From positions 278,553 to 342,552 of the forward strand of contig NZ_JBEPTK010000006.1 in assembly GCF_040549485.1 (NCBI RefSeq): DNA of 64,000 bases, given 5' to 3'. Positions 31,001 through 39,916 of this stretch are shown one piece after another; the stretch's first letter is position 1; each line of letters opens with the position of its first letter. Made by a program: the position numbers and the translations under genes. The notes under the pieces are model-generated. The model made no database searches. It saw only the letters and a program-made list of their open reading frames with translations, and was not told where the DNA came from. This DNA comes from Constrictibacter sp. MBR-5. Its GTDB lineage: Bacteria > Pseudomonadota > Alphaproteobacteria > JAJUGE01.

Positions 31001-32347
31001 CCGCTCGGCCTCGTCCAACCGGCCGGCTGTCATCGCCGCCTCGGACTGCTCCATTCCGGCCCAGAAGCGCGCGCTCTCGTAAGCCTGTCCGTAGCGCTGG
31101 CGCGTCGCGCGCGAGCTGTTCACGGCACGGCCGAGAAGCTCCGATGCCTCGCTGAAGCGCTCTTGCCGCAACCTGACGATGCCGAGTCCGGCAAGAGCGT
31201 CGGAATCGCCGCGGTTCAGGCGAAGTGCCTCCTGGAAGCGCGCCTCGGCGTCGGCCAGATCGCCCTGATTGAGCTCGTCGAAGCCCTGCATCCGACGGCG
31301 GACGGACGGCGGCGGGCCGGAGGGTGCGGAAGCCGTGGCTGTGCGCGTCCGCGTGCCGCTCAGGCGCGCCTGGACGTCGCGGTCGTTGGGATAGCGGTTG
31401 AGGTAGGCTTGGTAATAGGACCGGTCTCGCCCGTCGAGCGAAAGCCAGAGCACAGCCTGTCGCCACGCCGCGGCCGCATCGGTCGCGACGGCCGGCGTCC
31501 GCGAGAGCTCCTCCAGCCGCTTTATGCCCTCGCGGCGCGTCGACTCGCGATAGGTCAGCACCCGTGCCAGGGCGAGACGCGCGCGCGGATCGTTCGTGCT
31601 CTTGACGATCTCTTCCAGCCCGCTGCGCGCCCGGTCGAACCCGCCCGGCGAACCGGCGAGGGTCTGGTAGTATTCGAGCGCGTACGGGCCGGTCGGGTCG
31701 CCGCGGAACGCCTGCTCGTATTGGCGGGCTGCCCGGTCGTACTGGCCGGTTTCGGCCAGCTGGCGCGCCTGCGCGACATCGGCGGGGCTGACCTGGCCGC
31801 GCCGCACCGCCTGCTCCAGGCGCGTGATCTGCGTGCCGGCCTGCGGATGGGCCGCGCGCAGGCGACTCAACAGCTGGCGCGCACCCTCTATGTCGCCCTG
31901 CTCGGCCTTCAGCATTCCGAGCTCGAGGAGGCCTTCGCGGTGGGTGGGGCTGCTCCGCAACAGGCGCTCGAACGCCTCCATGGCGAGCTCGGGGCGGTTG
32001 CGGCTCTTCCAGTAGCGCCCGCGCTCCAGCAGCACCTTCTCGGCCGCGGATCCGGTCGCTGGCGGTTCCGCCTGCCCCGGTGCCGCGGCCGGCCCACTGC
32101 CCGTAGCCCCGACCGCTACCGGCGTCGGCGCCGGAGCCTGGGCGATGTTCGTCCAGCCACCGGACGACGGCGCGGCCTGGGCGACGCTGCTCCAGTTCGC
32201 GGCGCGTGGCGTCGCCTGGGCGATGTCGACGCCGGTGGCGGCGGGTACGTCCCCGCTCACCGCCGTCCACTGCCCTGCAAGGGCGGCGCAGGGGACCAAC
32301 GCCGTGGTCAGCAACAACCCCATACCGAAACCGACACGCTTACTCAT
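28010..32347 (-). CDS. bcsC: Cellulose synthase outer-membrane subunit BcsC
   Basis: 1445 residues. A signal peptide (1-24, ending ALA-G) is followed by a Gln/Pro/Ala-rich stretch, about twenty TPR-like helical repeats (roughly 95-890), a long Pro-rich linker (about 900-1090) and a C-terminal beta-barrel domain (about 1110-1445) that exports cellulose. The barrel ends LIYLRHTLGGDR, without the terminal Phe common in outer-membrane proteins. Gene order and sizes agree with BcsC of Acetobacteraceae. AGGGAGGA fixes the ATG, 28 bases after bcsAB. Confidence 0.92.
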   Translation of the reverse strand: MSKRVGFGMGLLLTTALVPCAALAGQWTAVSGDVPAATGVDIAQATPRAANWSSVAQAAPSSGGWTNIAQAPAPTPVAVGATGSGPAAAPGQAEPPATGSAAEKVLLERGRYWKSRNRPELAMEAFERLLRSSPTHREGLLELGMLKAEQGDIEGARQLLSRLRAAHPQAGTQITRLEQAVRRGQVSPADVAQARQLAETGQYDRAARQYEQAFRGDPTGPYALEYYQTLAGSPGGFDRARSGLEEIVKSTNDPRARLALARVLTYRESTRREGIKRLEELSRTPAVATDAAAAWRQAVLWLSLDGRDRSYYQAYLNRYPNDRDVQARLSGTRTRTATASAPSGPPPSVRRRMQGFDELNQGDLADAEARFQEALRLNRGDSDALAGLGIVRLRQERFSEASELLGRAVNSSRATRQRYGQAYESARFWAGMEQSEAAMTAGRLDEAERILTGLARGNSSDASEARRALADVLVRQGKDDAAEREYQAVLQRDPNDVQAISGLFNLYVAQNRTDAALALSSRLDRTNVGSAGLGAEGRAEVLRMQAKQYELAGEGDAAFRIYQDAVVSDPSNPWVRLDFARFLARQGERGQAREMVQSMVDAPGTTPAALHAAAIWYDEQEMSTEAIYALDRVPVASQTSAMRDLRYRTYMKAQINRAKAFAEAGLPRESQRILDELYRLPPQTVDKTARVASAMADVGDSRRALAILRPHVSGGNAKPETQLQYVNVLLKSGQEAEAAAWIRSLEQNATMTARERRELAGKSADLAVMQADRAREAGAYADAYDILYPHLAQDPNNVNLLMALGRVYGTAGYTEEARSVYSTALELNPTDLNVIRGAVGAAIASRDHDYATSLLGRALEWYPREPRLYYLVGEVARSEGDMATARKSLETARALREQEIAAATTSMASPAGRVPLPNNPFRTLSPAVPTAGNANPFRPAGAGRNPFSRPQAALPAEAGPQTASSAKPVQIASADPRVDLAYVLPPPPSVSGRTPNTSADPAMPPYLQSQGSYPAAYVPYVPPTGSYGAPAPAARQAQARPPQTYPSPAGDGYVPPFIDPASRVQRQPDNLMSDIQTSLAQIRRETGPSFEGGIRFRGRDGDSGLDRLTDIQAPMKATFSPGAGRLTATLTPTYLNAGNVSSGDLDRFGLNPLLPLLDPGKQDAAGVGVNVGYGIDAFSVDLGVTPLGFDLINPVGGVSFAPMLDQNIGLKFTLEQRAVTDSLLSYAGAEDARTEDLTWGGVTRRGGRVELNYDDGAVGAYVNGAYYKLQGEDTETNDMFEMNLGAYYRFIQRRDEELKVGGSLSYFTYDKNLRYFTMGHGGYFSPQSYVSFSVPAEYIARRDRVTYMIGGAIGIQDWEEDATPVFPHDSGAQAALEDRARTDASAITTYAAEDDTGIGLNVRGQIEYEVNRQTSIGAAASMDSAADWFEATGLIYLRHTLGGDR

Positions 32348-32375
32348 TCCGGCGTCCTCCCTACCCCACCAGCGC

Positions 32376-35300
32376 TCAGGCCGACCGCCGCCGCACCCGC
32401 ATCGAAGCCAGCTTCTTCAGGAGCGAGAAGAGCAGCCACGCGATGAGGATGACGCCGAGCGCGAGCAAAGCCACCAACAGGAGCGGCTTGTCCGCGAAGT
32501 ACCACTTGACCTTCGTCGTGATCGGAAGGTCCTCGGTCTCGCGCGTGTACTGCTCACCCACCCGGAAGCTGGTGATCTCGTTGCCCTTCAGTACGACGAG
32601 GTCGCCCTGGACCGACGGCGCCAGATCCGGCGACTTCACCGCTGTCGTCAGCCGCACGAGACCGGCGGGGGATTGCGCAGCCGCGGCCACCACCGTCCGG
32701 CCGTCGTTCAGCGGCGACTCAAAGCTGACGAGGTTGGCCATGTCCTCGCCGCTCGAGGTCAGCAACTCGTCCGCGAGACGCCGCTCCTGCTCACCCTGCG
32801 GCGAACCGCCGACGATGGCCTCGAACCGGCTCGAGGTAGCCGCGAGCCGCACGCGCAGGCGACCCTGGTCGACCTGGAACGGGCTGTCCTTCGACCATTC
32901 CGCCAGCAGCGGCTGGTCCTCGTAGGTCCCGATGACCAGCAGGTCGCGATCCGCCACCTGGTCCACCTGACCCGGCCCGACGACGACATGCTTGGTCCCG
33001 GGATACCCCGTCGCGTCACCCATCAGACCCATCAGGTTTAGATAGGCCTCGATTTCGGCCGCTGCCGGGCGCGGGGGCATCACCACCGCCGTCTCGGACA
33101 GGTCCGCCATCCGCGTGAACGGATAACCGGAGTTCACGAAGAAGGAGAGATTCGGCAGCGGCGCGTAGCGGATCGTATTGGAGAAGTCGATCGTCGTATC
33201 GGGATCGATCGCGGTCAGGATGTTCTCGGGCGGCTGGCCTTCGCAGTAGCCCGGAATGTAGGGCTTCAGGTCGAAGAAGTACTGAAGCTGGTTCTGCCCC
33301 GAGATGAGATAGGGGGGAATGTTCACCAAGCCTTCGTTGACGGTGAAATTCATCCCCGTCACCGCATCCCGGATCGTCTCCAGCGTGCGGTTCTCCTCAA
33401 GCGGAAGGCTCTTGAGGTAGTAGTCGTTGATCAGGACGTCGAGCCGCGAGTCGCGCCAGTTGATCCACTGGGCCGACGGATAGCGGTACTTGACGCGAAG
33501 CGGGATCCCCGCCTCGCGCCAGGCGAAGAAGCCCGGCGCCGTCTGGAAGTTGACCGTGAGGAGGCCGGGGAACACGCCGCGGCCCATCAGTTCGGTCGGC
33601 TCGGCGATCAGCTCGCCCATCCGCACCGGCCGGTTCGTCGGTAGCCACGCGGGGGCGTCGAACGGCTGGCGCTCCGGCATCTGCGGCATGCCGACAACGG
33701 CCGTCGGACCCGAGAGTCCCGCCGCACCGAGCGCCAGTGTGCGCGCCGCCGCCTGCAGTTCGTCGTCGTTCCGGCCCATGACGAGCAGGAGCCGGCTCAG
33801 TTCGTTGTAAGGGTTGGCCACGATGGCCAGGGTTGGCCCCTGAACCTGCGGCAGCGTGAGGCCGGAGGGACGGGCGTCCGCGGTTGCGAAGATGACGGCG
33901 TTGCTGTTCGGGACGTCGCCGAAGCTGACCGGGAACTTCGCGCCGCGATAGGACGCGAGGTCGCCGAAATAGCCTGCCACCGACCCTGCGGCCTGCAGCA
34001 TCGTCTGGCTCGCACCGGCGGGAAGCACGAACGGCAGCGCCAGCGGATTGATGTCGCGGCGGTCGAAGAAGGGCAGCGGCAGCAGCGACAGGTCCGGCCG
34101 CAGCGGCAGGCGCTCCTTGACCATCTCGATGGACGTCGTGTCGCTGACACGGCCCCACAGAGTGCTGTGATAGGGATCTTCGCAGCCCAGGGTGTAGTGC
34201 CCGACGAACTTGAAGAGGATCTCGTTGTCCTCGCGGAACAGCACCGGGTTCGCCGGCAGCTGGACCGTCCGGCTCTCGGACATCTCCTTGACCAACTGAA
34301 TCGAGCCGATCAGTTCCTGGTTCACGAAGACATGGAGATGGCTCAGTTCCGGGATCAGCGCCGGCGAATAGGCCATGTTCAGGTTGACCTGTGCCGCCGT
34401 CACGACCTCGTCGCGGCGCACCGCGAATTTGCGGCCGGCGTCGTCATCGACGCCCCGCAGGAGGATCGGCGCCTGCTCGCCGAGGTCGCGCAGGGTGATC
34501 GTGTCGGAGCGCGCACCTGCCGTGTCCGGCACGGGCAGCCGCACGAGGTCCGTTGCCGTCGCCGTGCTCGTGGTGAGAGCCCGGCCGACCGCCGGATCGG
34601 GCAGGTAGATGCTGGGTGCGCCGGCCGGGCCCGCTTGGGTCCGTCCGTTGGCAAATCCGCGGGCGTTGCGCTCCGGCTGGGTCGCGGACGGCCTTGGCTG
34701 GCCCGGCACGCCGTTGTGACCGGGAACGCCTTCCGAGCCGTCGAGAGCGACGGGGGAATTGGCACGCTCGTTGGCGAGTTGCGCCGGCGTCGGCTGGTAT
34801 CCCTGCCGTTCCACCGTGCCCGGACGCGGCGCCGGCATCGGCGCGGAGGTCGTCGGCGGCATCTGCCGCTGTGCCGCCTGCCCCGTAGGGCTGCCATAGG
34901 GCTCGGGGCGCTGGCTCTGCGCATCGGCACCGGATGCCCAGCCGAAGGCGAGCGAGCCGACGATCCCCGCCACCGCGAGCATTGCCGGCGCGGAGCCGCG
35001 CCGACGCCGCTTGAAGAAGGAATTGCTGCGGCTTGCCGCGGCTTGGTCTGGACGACGCCTACCTTCCTGTCGTGCGACGGGCCGGACGCGCCGCCCGTAG
35101 AACGCGCCGAGGATCGTGGTGACGATCGAGCGAGCCGCTCGCAACGGCCGGTCGGCGGAGTGGCCGTCCCAGTCGAGCCAAGCATCCGCCCGTCCGAAGA
35201 TCGCCCGCACGAGGCGACGTTGGTCCGCGATCGTCTCCAGTTCGAACATAAGACGCAAGTCCTCCCCCTCCCAACTGACGACGCGCGCCGGAACGACGAC

Positions 35301-37178
35301 GGATTCCCGACCGGCGGGAAGCTCGACGTCGACCCTGTCGTCCGGGCCGAAACCATTCGGATTACGAACCCGGAAGAACGCGCCGCCCATCGAGATGTCT
35401 TCCGACGTCGACATGACGGTCCGTCCATCCGGGAGATAGATCACCCCCGGCAGTCTTACCTTGAGACGCACGTTGCTCCGCACCTGTCGTGCCTCCCGCG
35501 CCACCGCGACCGCGGCACCGAGCGTCAGCAGGTTGAACAGCGCCCACGCCATGTTGAGCGCGAGCACCTGCATCTCGCTGTCGGAGAGGTTCTCGAAGAT
35601 GTAGCGCAGCAGGCCGATCACGCTCGCGAACGTCAGCAATGCGATCAGGATGAGCTGCGGCCGGACGACGCGCGTGTCGAAATAACTGTCGGGCAGAAGG
35701 CCGCCCTTCTCGGTGACGTTGAACGAACCCCGGCGCGGGTTGAACAGTGTCACGAGCGTCGGCTTCAGCAGATAGAATGTCAGGACGCTTTCGTAGATCT
35801 CGCCCCAGAAGGAGTGTCGGTACTTCGAGACGATCCGCGAATTGGTCACGACCGCGTGCACCAGGTGAGGCCCGGCATAGGCCAGCACGCCCAGCGCCGA
35901 TGCGCCGATGATGTTCTGTTTGAAGAGCAGATACGCGAGCGGCGCGGTGAGGAACACGAAACGCGGCAACGCGAAGAAGAAATGGAACATCGCGTTGAGG
36001 TAACAGAGCCGTTGCGGCAGCTTCAGGCCCCGGCCGAGCAGCGGATTGTCCAGGCGGAAGATCTGGGTCATGCCGCGTGCCCAGCGCATCCGCTGGCCCA
36101 TGTGCAGCGCGAGCCGCTCGGTCGCCAAGCCGGCCGCCATCGGCAGCCGCAGGTAGGCCGATGTAAAGCCGGCCCGGTGCATCTTCAGCGCCGTGTGCGC
36201 GTCCTCGGTCACCGTCTCGACCGCGAACCCGCCGATCGCCTCCAGCGCCTCGCGCCGGATCACCGCGCAGGAACCGCAGAAGAATGCGGCGTTCCAGAAG
36301 TCGTTGCCTTCCTGGATCAGGCCGTAAAAAAGCTGGCCCTCGTTCGGAATCGAGTAGCCGCTGGCAAGGTTCCGCTCGAACGGGTCGGGCGAATAGAAGT
36401 GATGCGGCGTCTGGACGACGGCCAGCTTCCGGTCGCGCAGGAACCAGCCGACCGTCATCTGCAGGAAAGCCCGGGTCGGCACATGATCCGAGTCGAAGAT
36501 GGCGATCAGTTCGCCGTCGGTATGCTTCAGCGCGTTGTTGAGGTTGCCCGCCTTGGCGTGAGCGTTGTTGTCGCGCGTGATGTAGCCGCAGCCGGCCTCC
36601 TCGGCGAACTGACGGAACTCCTCGCGGCGGCCGTCGTCGAGGAGCCACACCCGCAGCTTGTCGCTCGGATAGTCGATGCTCATCGCGCCGAGCACGGTGA
36701 TCCGCACCAGGGCGAGCGGCTCGTTGTACGTCGGGACGTAGAGGTCGACCGTCGGCCACAGCGACGTATCTTCCGGCAGGGGCTCGGGCTTGCGTTCGAG
36801 TGGCCAGGCCGTCTGCAGGTAGCCGAGGATCAGCACGATCCAGGCATACATTTCCGCAGCGAGCAGGCCGGCGCCGAGCACGGCCTCGATCCAGGTCTCG
36901 AAGACGAGCGTATCCGTAAAGCGCCACCAGATGTAGCGGCTCGACACGGTGATCGAGAGGATCACGAGGACCAGCGTGATTCCGCGCCCCTCGAACCGGC
37001 TGAGGATGAAGAGCAGCAGGAGGCAGACGCCTGCGAAGATTGCCTGCGACTCGAGGTCGAGATCGGCCACGACCACAAGCGCCAGCGGGATCATCGCGAG
37101 GATGATCCCGATCGTGGCGATCAGCTTGCTGCCGCCGGCACCGCCACCGCCGCGCCCCACCCTGTCTTCGTCGGTCAC
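32376..37178 (-). CDS. bcsAB: Fused cellulose synthase BcsAB
   Basis: One 1600-residue chain joining catalytic BcsA to periplasmic BcsB. Residues 1-730 are BcsA: membrane helices, a family 2 glycosyltransferase with D181-D182, DSD at 229-231, TED at 324-326 and QRMRW at 362-366, then a PilZ domain (R567-R575, DISMGG at 594-599) that binds c-di-GMP. A basic stretch and a new hydrophobic segment (about 733-750, before AQSQRP) start BcsB, which has its usual carbohydrate-binding halves and a C-terminal helix near 1565-1590. GTG start, overlapping the bcsQ stop as GTGA. The fusion resembles AcsAB of Komagataeibacter. Confidence 0.96.
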   Translation of the reverse strand: MTDEDRVGRGGGGAGGSKLIATIGIILAMIPLALVVVADLDLESQAIFAGVCLLLLFILSRFEGRGITLVLVILSITVSSRYIWWRFTDTLVFETWIEAVLGAGLLAAEMYAWIVLILGYLQTAWPLERKPEPLPEDTSLWPTVDLYVPTYNEPLALVRITVLGAMSIDYPSDKLRVWLLDDGRREEFRQFAEEAGCGYITRDNNAHAKAGNLNNALKHTDGELIAIFDSDHVPTRAFLQMTVGWFLRDRKLAVVQTPHHFYSPDPFERNLASGYSIPNEGQLFYGLIQEGNDFWNAAFFCGSCAVIRREALEAIGGFAVETVTEDAHTALKMHRAGFTSAYLRLPMAAGLATERLALHMGQRMRWARGMTQIFRLDNPLLGRGLKLPQRLCYLNAMFHFFFALPRFVFLTAPLAYLLFKQNIIGASALGVLAYAGPHLVHAVVTNSRIVSKYRHSFWGEIYESVLTFYLLKPTLVTLFNPRRGSFNVTEKGGLLPDSYFDTRVVRPQLILIALLTFASVIGLLRYIFENLSDSEMQVLALNMAWALFNLLTLGAAVAVAREARQVRSNVRLKVRLPGVIYLPDGRTVMSTSEDISMGGAFFRVRNPNGFGPDDRVDVELPAGRESVVVPARVVSWEGEDLRLMFELETIADQRRLVRAIFGRADAWLDWDGHSADRPLRAARSIVTTILGAFYGRRVRPVARQEGRRRPDQAAASRSNSFFKRRRRGSAPAMLAVAGIVGSLAFGWASGADAQSQRPEPYGSPTGQAAQRQMPPTTSAPMPAPRPGTVERQGYQPTPAQLANERANSPVALDGSEGVPGHNGVPGQPRPSATQPERNARGFANGRTQAGPAGAPSIYLPDPAVGRALTTSTATATDLVRLPVPDTAGARSDTITLRDLGEQAPILLRGVDDDAGRKFAVRRDEVVTAAQVNLNMAYSPALIPELSHLHVFVNQELIGSIQLVKEMSESRTVQLPANPVLFREDNEILFKFVGHYTLGCEDPYHSTLWGRVSDTTSIEMVKERLPLRPDLSLLPLPFFDRRDINPLALPFVLPAGASQTMLQAAGSVAGYFGDLASYRGAKFPVSFGDVPNSNAVIFATADARPSGLTLPQVQGPTLAIVANPYNELSRLLLVMGRNDDELQAAARTLALGAAGLSGPTAVVGMPQMPERQPFDAPAWLPTNRPVRMGELIAEPTELMGRGVFPGLLTVNFQTAPGFFAWREAGIPLRVKYRYPSAQWINWRDSRLDVLINDYYLKSLPLEENRTLETIRDAVTGMNFTVNEGLVNIPPYLISGQNQLQYFFDLKPYIPGYCEGQPPENILTAIDPDTTIDFSNTIRYAPLPNLSFFVNSGYPFTRMADLSETAVVMPPRPAAAEIEAYLNLMGLMGDATGYPGTKHVVVGPGQVDQVADRDLLVIGTYEDQPLLAEWSKDSPFQVDQGRLRVRLAATSSRFEAIVGGSPQGEQERRLADELLTSSGEDMANLVSFESPLNDGRTVVAAAAQSPAGLVRLTTAVKSPDLAPSVQGDLVVLKGNEITSFRVGEQYTRETEDLPITTKVKWYFADKPLLLVALLALGVILIAWLLFSLLKKLASMRVRRRSA

Positions 37179-37975
37179 CGCGCCGCCATCCTCAATCCCC
37201 CTACAGCGGTCGTCTCGTCCGCAAGGATGTCGTCAAGCCGCCTCGCCAGATCTGCCATGTCGTAGGCGGCCTTGCTGTCCGGCGCGAATTCGGCAACGAG
37301 CCGTTGCTTTCCGATCGCTTCCTGGACGGCCTCATCCCGATAGATCACCCCCGCGAGCCGATCCCCGATGCGGCTGCGAAGGACGGTGAGGACGTCACGC
37401 CTCAGCCGCCTGCGGATATCCACCTGGTTCAGAGCGTAGAAAACGTTCTCGGTGCCCCACTCCCCCCGGGCGTCCTCGAAGAACTCTCCCGACTCCAATT
37501 TAGGGAGAATTGCAACGGACGTCGCGTCGGCGAGCATAACCGCCAAATTCACGTCCGCAAGTGCAGATAATTGTTCGAGAAACGCCGATCGGCCGGGCGG
37601 CAGATCGACGAGGATCAGTACGTCCGGCGCCGCCAGGAATGGCGCGAGCCGCGCGCGCAACCAATCCGGATCGCCGCGGACGAAGGTCATGAGGCGCTGC
37701 GCGGCGTGATTGTCGATCGCACCGAAAGGGAGGAGCAGAACGCCGGAGGCCGTTTCGAAGATCAGGTCTTCCCACGGACGATTGCGGACCGATTCCACGG
37801 CCAGGCCGCGGCCATCGCCGAGCGGCATCGCATAGTGGAGGCGCAGCGCGTTCTGGGAATCCAGGTCGACCACGAGAACCTGCCAGCCGATACGCTGGAG
37901 CTCGTAGCCCAGGTTCGCCGTGAGGGTCGTCTTCCCCACTCCTCCCTTCGGGGACGCGACGCTGATCAACGGCAT
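37175..37975 (-). CDS. bcsQ: Cellulose biosynthesis ATPase BcsQ (MinD/ParA family)
   Basis: 266 residues. Deviant Walker A SPKGGVGKTTLTANLG at 8-23, Walker A' VVDLDSQNALRLHY and VDLPPGRS are present. In enterobacteria BcsQ binds ATP and helps place the synthase at the cell pole together with BcsR. Start MPLISVASPKGG matches the family. The stop overlaps the bcsAB start and the start is one base after the stop of the BcsR/BcsP-like gene. Confidence 0.9.
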   Translation of the reverse strand: MPLISVASPKGGVGKTTLTANLGYELQRIGWQVLVVDLDSQNALRLHYAMPLGDGRGLAVESVRNRPWEDLIFETASGVLLLPFGAIDNHAAQRLMTFVRGDPDWLRARLAPFLAAPDVLILVDLPPGRSAFLEQLSALADVNLAVMLADATSVAILPKLESGEFFEDARGEWGTENVFYALNQVDIRRRLRRDVLTVLRSRIGDRLAGVIYRDEAVQEAIGKQRLVAEFAPDSKAAYDMADLARRLDDILADETTAVGGLRMAAR

Positions 37976-37976
37976 G

Positions 37977-38438
37977 TCAGGACAGGCGCTTGAAGATCTG
38001 TGACAGCGGCGTCTCCCGCGCCCGGGCAGGCGGAGGCTCCTGACGAACCGGCTCGGGCGGCGTGTCGCCGCGAAGCTTCGCGAATACGCGTTGCAGCTGC
38101 CCGCGCGCTTCACCCGTCTGCTGCGGATGGGGCTCTTCCGGAACCTCGGCCGGCGTCAGCTCGCGTTCGACATAGGGCGGACGCGGCGACGTGGCCCCGG
38201 TCGGGGACGCAGGCGGAACGACGCCACTCGTGGCAATACCTGGGGCAACGCTGCCCGCCGCAGCCGGCACGGGCTGCGACGCACCGGAACGCTGCCGTTG
38301 GCCGCCGGTGGCCGAATCGAGGAGGGACCAGTCTGCGCGGGCGCGCACCTCCTCCTGCGGCGTCTCGAACTCGATGTAGCGCATGTCGGGATCTCCGATA
38401 TGCGCCAGCATCCGCTCTATGTCCGAAGCCTTCTTCAT
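37977..38438 (-). CDS. BcsR/BcsP-like Pro-rich cellulose biosynthesis protein
   Basis: 153 residues. The N-terminal 45 (KKASDIERMLAHIGDPDMRYIEF, with WSLLD about 20 residues later) recall the small BcsR protein, which has a similar DxxY...RWPLL pattern. The middle is Pro-rich and disordered; the last 15 residues have the amphipathic motif PLSQIFKRLS. Such a layout fits the BcsP-type proteins described for some proteobacterial bcs clusters. The ATG at 38438 has GGGGA eight bases upstream; an ATG 15 bases earlier is possible. Likely a cytoplasmic partner of BcsQ/BcsA (inference). Confidence 0.6.
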   Translation of the reverse strand: MKKASDIERMLAHIGDPDMRYIEFETPQEEVRARADWSLLDSATGGQRQRSGASQPVPAAAGSVAPGIATSGVVPPASPTGATSPRPPYVERELTPAEVPEEPHPQQTGEARGQLQRVFAKLRGDTPPEPVRQEPPPARARETPLSQIFKRLS

Positions 38439-38649
38439 CCCCACCGTCCCCATCGTCGCCGTCGTCACGCGATGACCCGCAGCCTGGATCGCCGCGGTTC
38501 TCACCGCCTGGGTGCGCGCGGTGTGCTGCGATGGTCGCCGCACCTCGCGAGGAGCACTTCCTTCGCCAAATGACGAAACGCCGACGACACTTCATTCCCT
38601 ACCAATAATTTGCCCCGTACGGCAATGCGGGCGATACCCATTCCGATGC

Positions 38650-39756
38650 TCAAAGGCCACGGGTGCCGCTTTGCCGCAACAGGTCCGCCACCGCGATACG
38701 GGAAAGCAGGATGAGACTGGCCGAATAATAGTCGTCCTGCGCCGTGATTCCCGGCAGCGCCTCGCCGCTCCAGCCGCCCCCCATCGCGACGTCGACGATG
38801 AGGCCGATCGATCTCAGGCCGTTCGACGCTTCGTACGGCGCCACGGACCGACCATCGAGGCTGGCCCATCCCGGCTGCCGTTTCTCCTGCCAGTGTTCCT
38901 GCCAGAAGCCCCGATAAAGCCGCAGCCGTTCCGGCGTACCGAGCCCGGCCCAGACCAGATAGAGCGGAATCCGCACGGCGTCGTAACCGAACCGGGCGGG
39001 CCGATCGGCCGCCGGGCGAATTTCGCCGGTGGGTGCGATCTGCAGCCAGTCGGGTGACAGCCCCCAATGCCCGAAGCGAGCATCCTCGATCAGTTCGAGG
39101 CCGTCGCGCCGCACGCTCGACCACACCGGTGCCGGATCGATCCCGATGATCGCTTCAATGGCGGGGAAGACATAATAGGAGAGATTGACCGTCACGCGCT
39201 CGCCGGTCTCGAAACCGTTGAAGCCCGGCAGCAGGACGACCCGGCCGCCGACCTCCGTCACCAGCAGCCGGCGGACGTCGCGCGCGATCCGCCGCGCCGC
39301 TTCGGCGTAGAGCGGCTCGTGCCACCGCTGCGCGGCACGTGCCAACGCCCAGGCAATGAAGAGGTCGCCGTCGGTGGCGTTGTTCGCGTCCGGCACGGGA
39401 GTGGCGTTCCCGGGCACGTACCGCCAAGCGTGCAGCCAGGTACCCTCCCAGCGCAGATTGGCATCCGTCCACGTCCATATGCGCTCGAAGGTCTCGCGGT
39501 CGTCGAAGGCGGCCGCGAAGAGCATGCCGAATCCCTGGCTCTCCGTATGCGACACGTCACCGTTGTACGTGTCGACCACGCGTCCGTCCGGCCGCACGAA
39601 GCGCGCTTTGAAGGTCGTCCATTCCTGCGCATCGGGTGATATCGAGAGAATCCGCGGCAACTCGGCAGTTGTCCCGCCGCCGCTCGATGCGATCAGGGCG
39701 ACCAGCGCGACAAAGAGCGCCAGAGCCCCGGTTCGGTAGAGACGGATACCGTTCAT
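38650..39756 (-). CDS. bcsZ: Cellulase BcsZ, glycoside hydrolase family 8
   Basis: 368 residues, the length of E. coli BcsZ. An N-terminal hydrophobic segment (about 8-28) exports it to the periplasm, where it trims beta-1,4-glucan. The general acid is E72 in SHTESQGFGM; the NNATDGDLFIAWAL block (D129) and the aromatic sugar-binding WTWTDANLRW also fit. An ATG at 39783 would add nine residues. First gene of the bcs operon, 211 bases before the next one; that gap holds no gene. Divergent from the HtrA-like gene. Confidence 0.9.
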   Translation of the reverse strand: MNGIRLYRTGALALFVALVALIASSGGGTTAELPRILSISPDAQEWTTFKARFVRPDGRVVDTYNGDVSHTESQGFGMLFAAAFDDRETFERIWTWTDANLRWEGTWLHAWRYVPGNATPVPDANNATDGDLFIAWALARAAQRWHEPLYAEAARRIARDVRRLLVTEVGGRVVLLPGFNGFETGERVTVNLSYYVFPAIEAIIGIDPAPVWSSVRRDGLELIEDARFGHWGLSPDWLQIAPTGEIRPAADRPARFGYDAVRIPLYLVWAGLGTPERLRLYRGFWQEHWQEKRQPGWASLDGRSVAPYEASNGLRSIGLIVDVAMGGGWSGEALPGITAQDDYYSASLILLSRIAVADLLRQSGTRGL

Positions 39757-39916
39757 GACCTCGGCCGTTTCTGCACGCGGCATTGCAGGGAGACGCAGCG
39801 CCGGCAGGCTACTCTCCGATGTTGCGCCGGGCCACGTGAAAGTAGTGCTAATGCATCTGCGCCGCAGTTCCGTCGGCACCCTTTGCGGCGGCCGCGCGTC
39901 GCGCTAGGCTCTCGGC

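Noticed and set aside
34167..37265. Open frame of 1032 codons on the plus strand
   Set aside because: It is antisense to bcsAB in high-G+C DNA; composition is Arg/Asp/His-rich and no domain is recognisable, whereas the opposite frame carries every BcsA motif.
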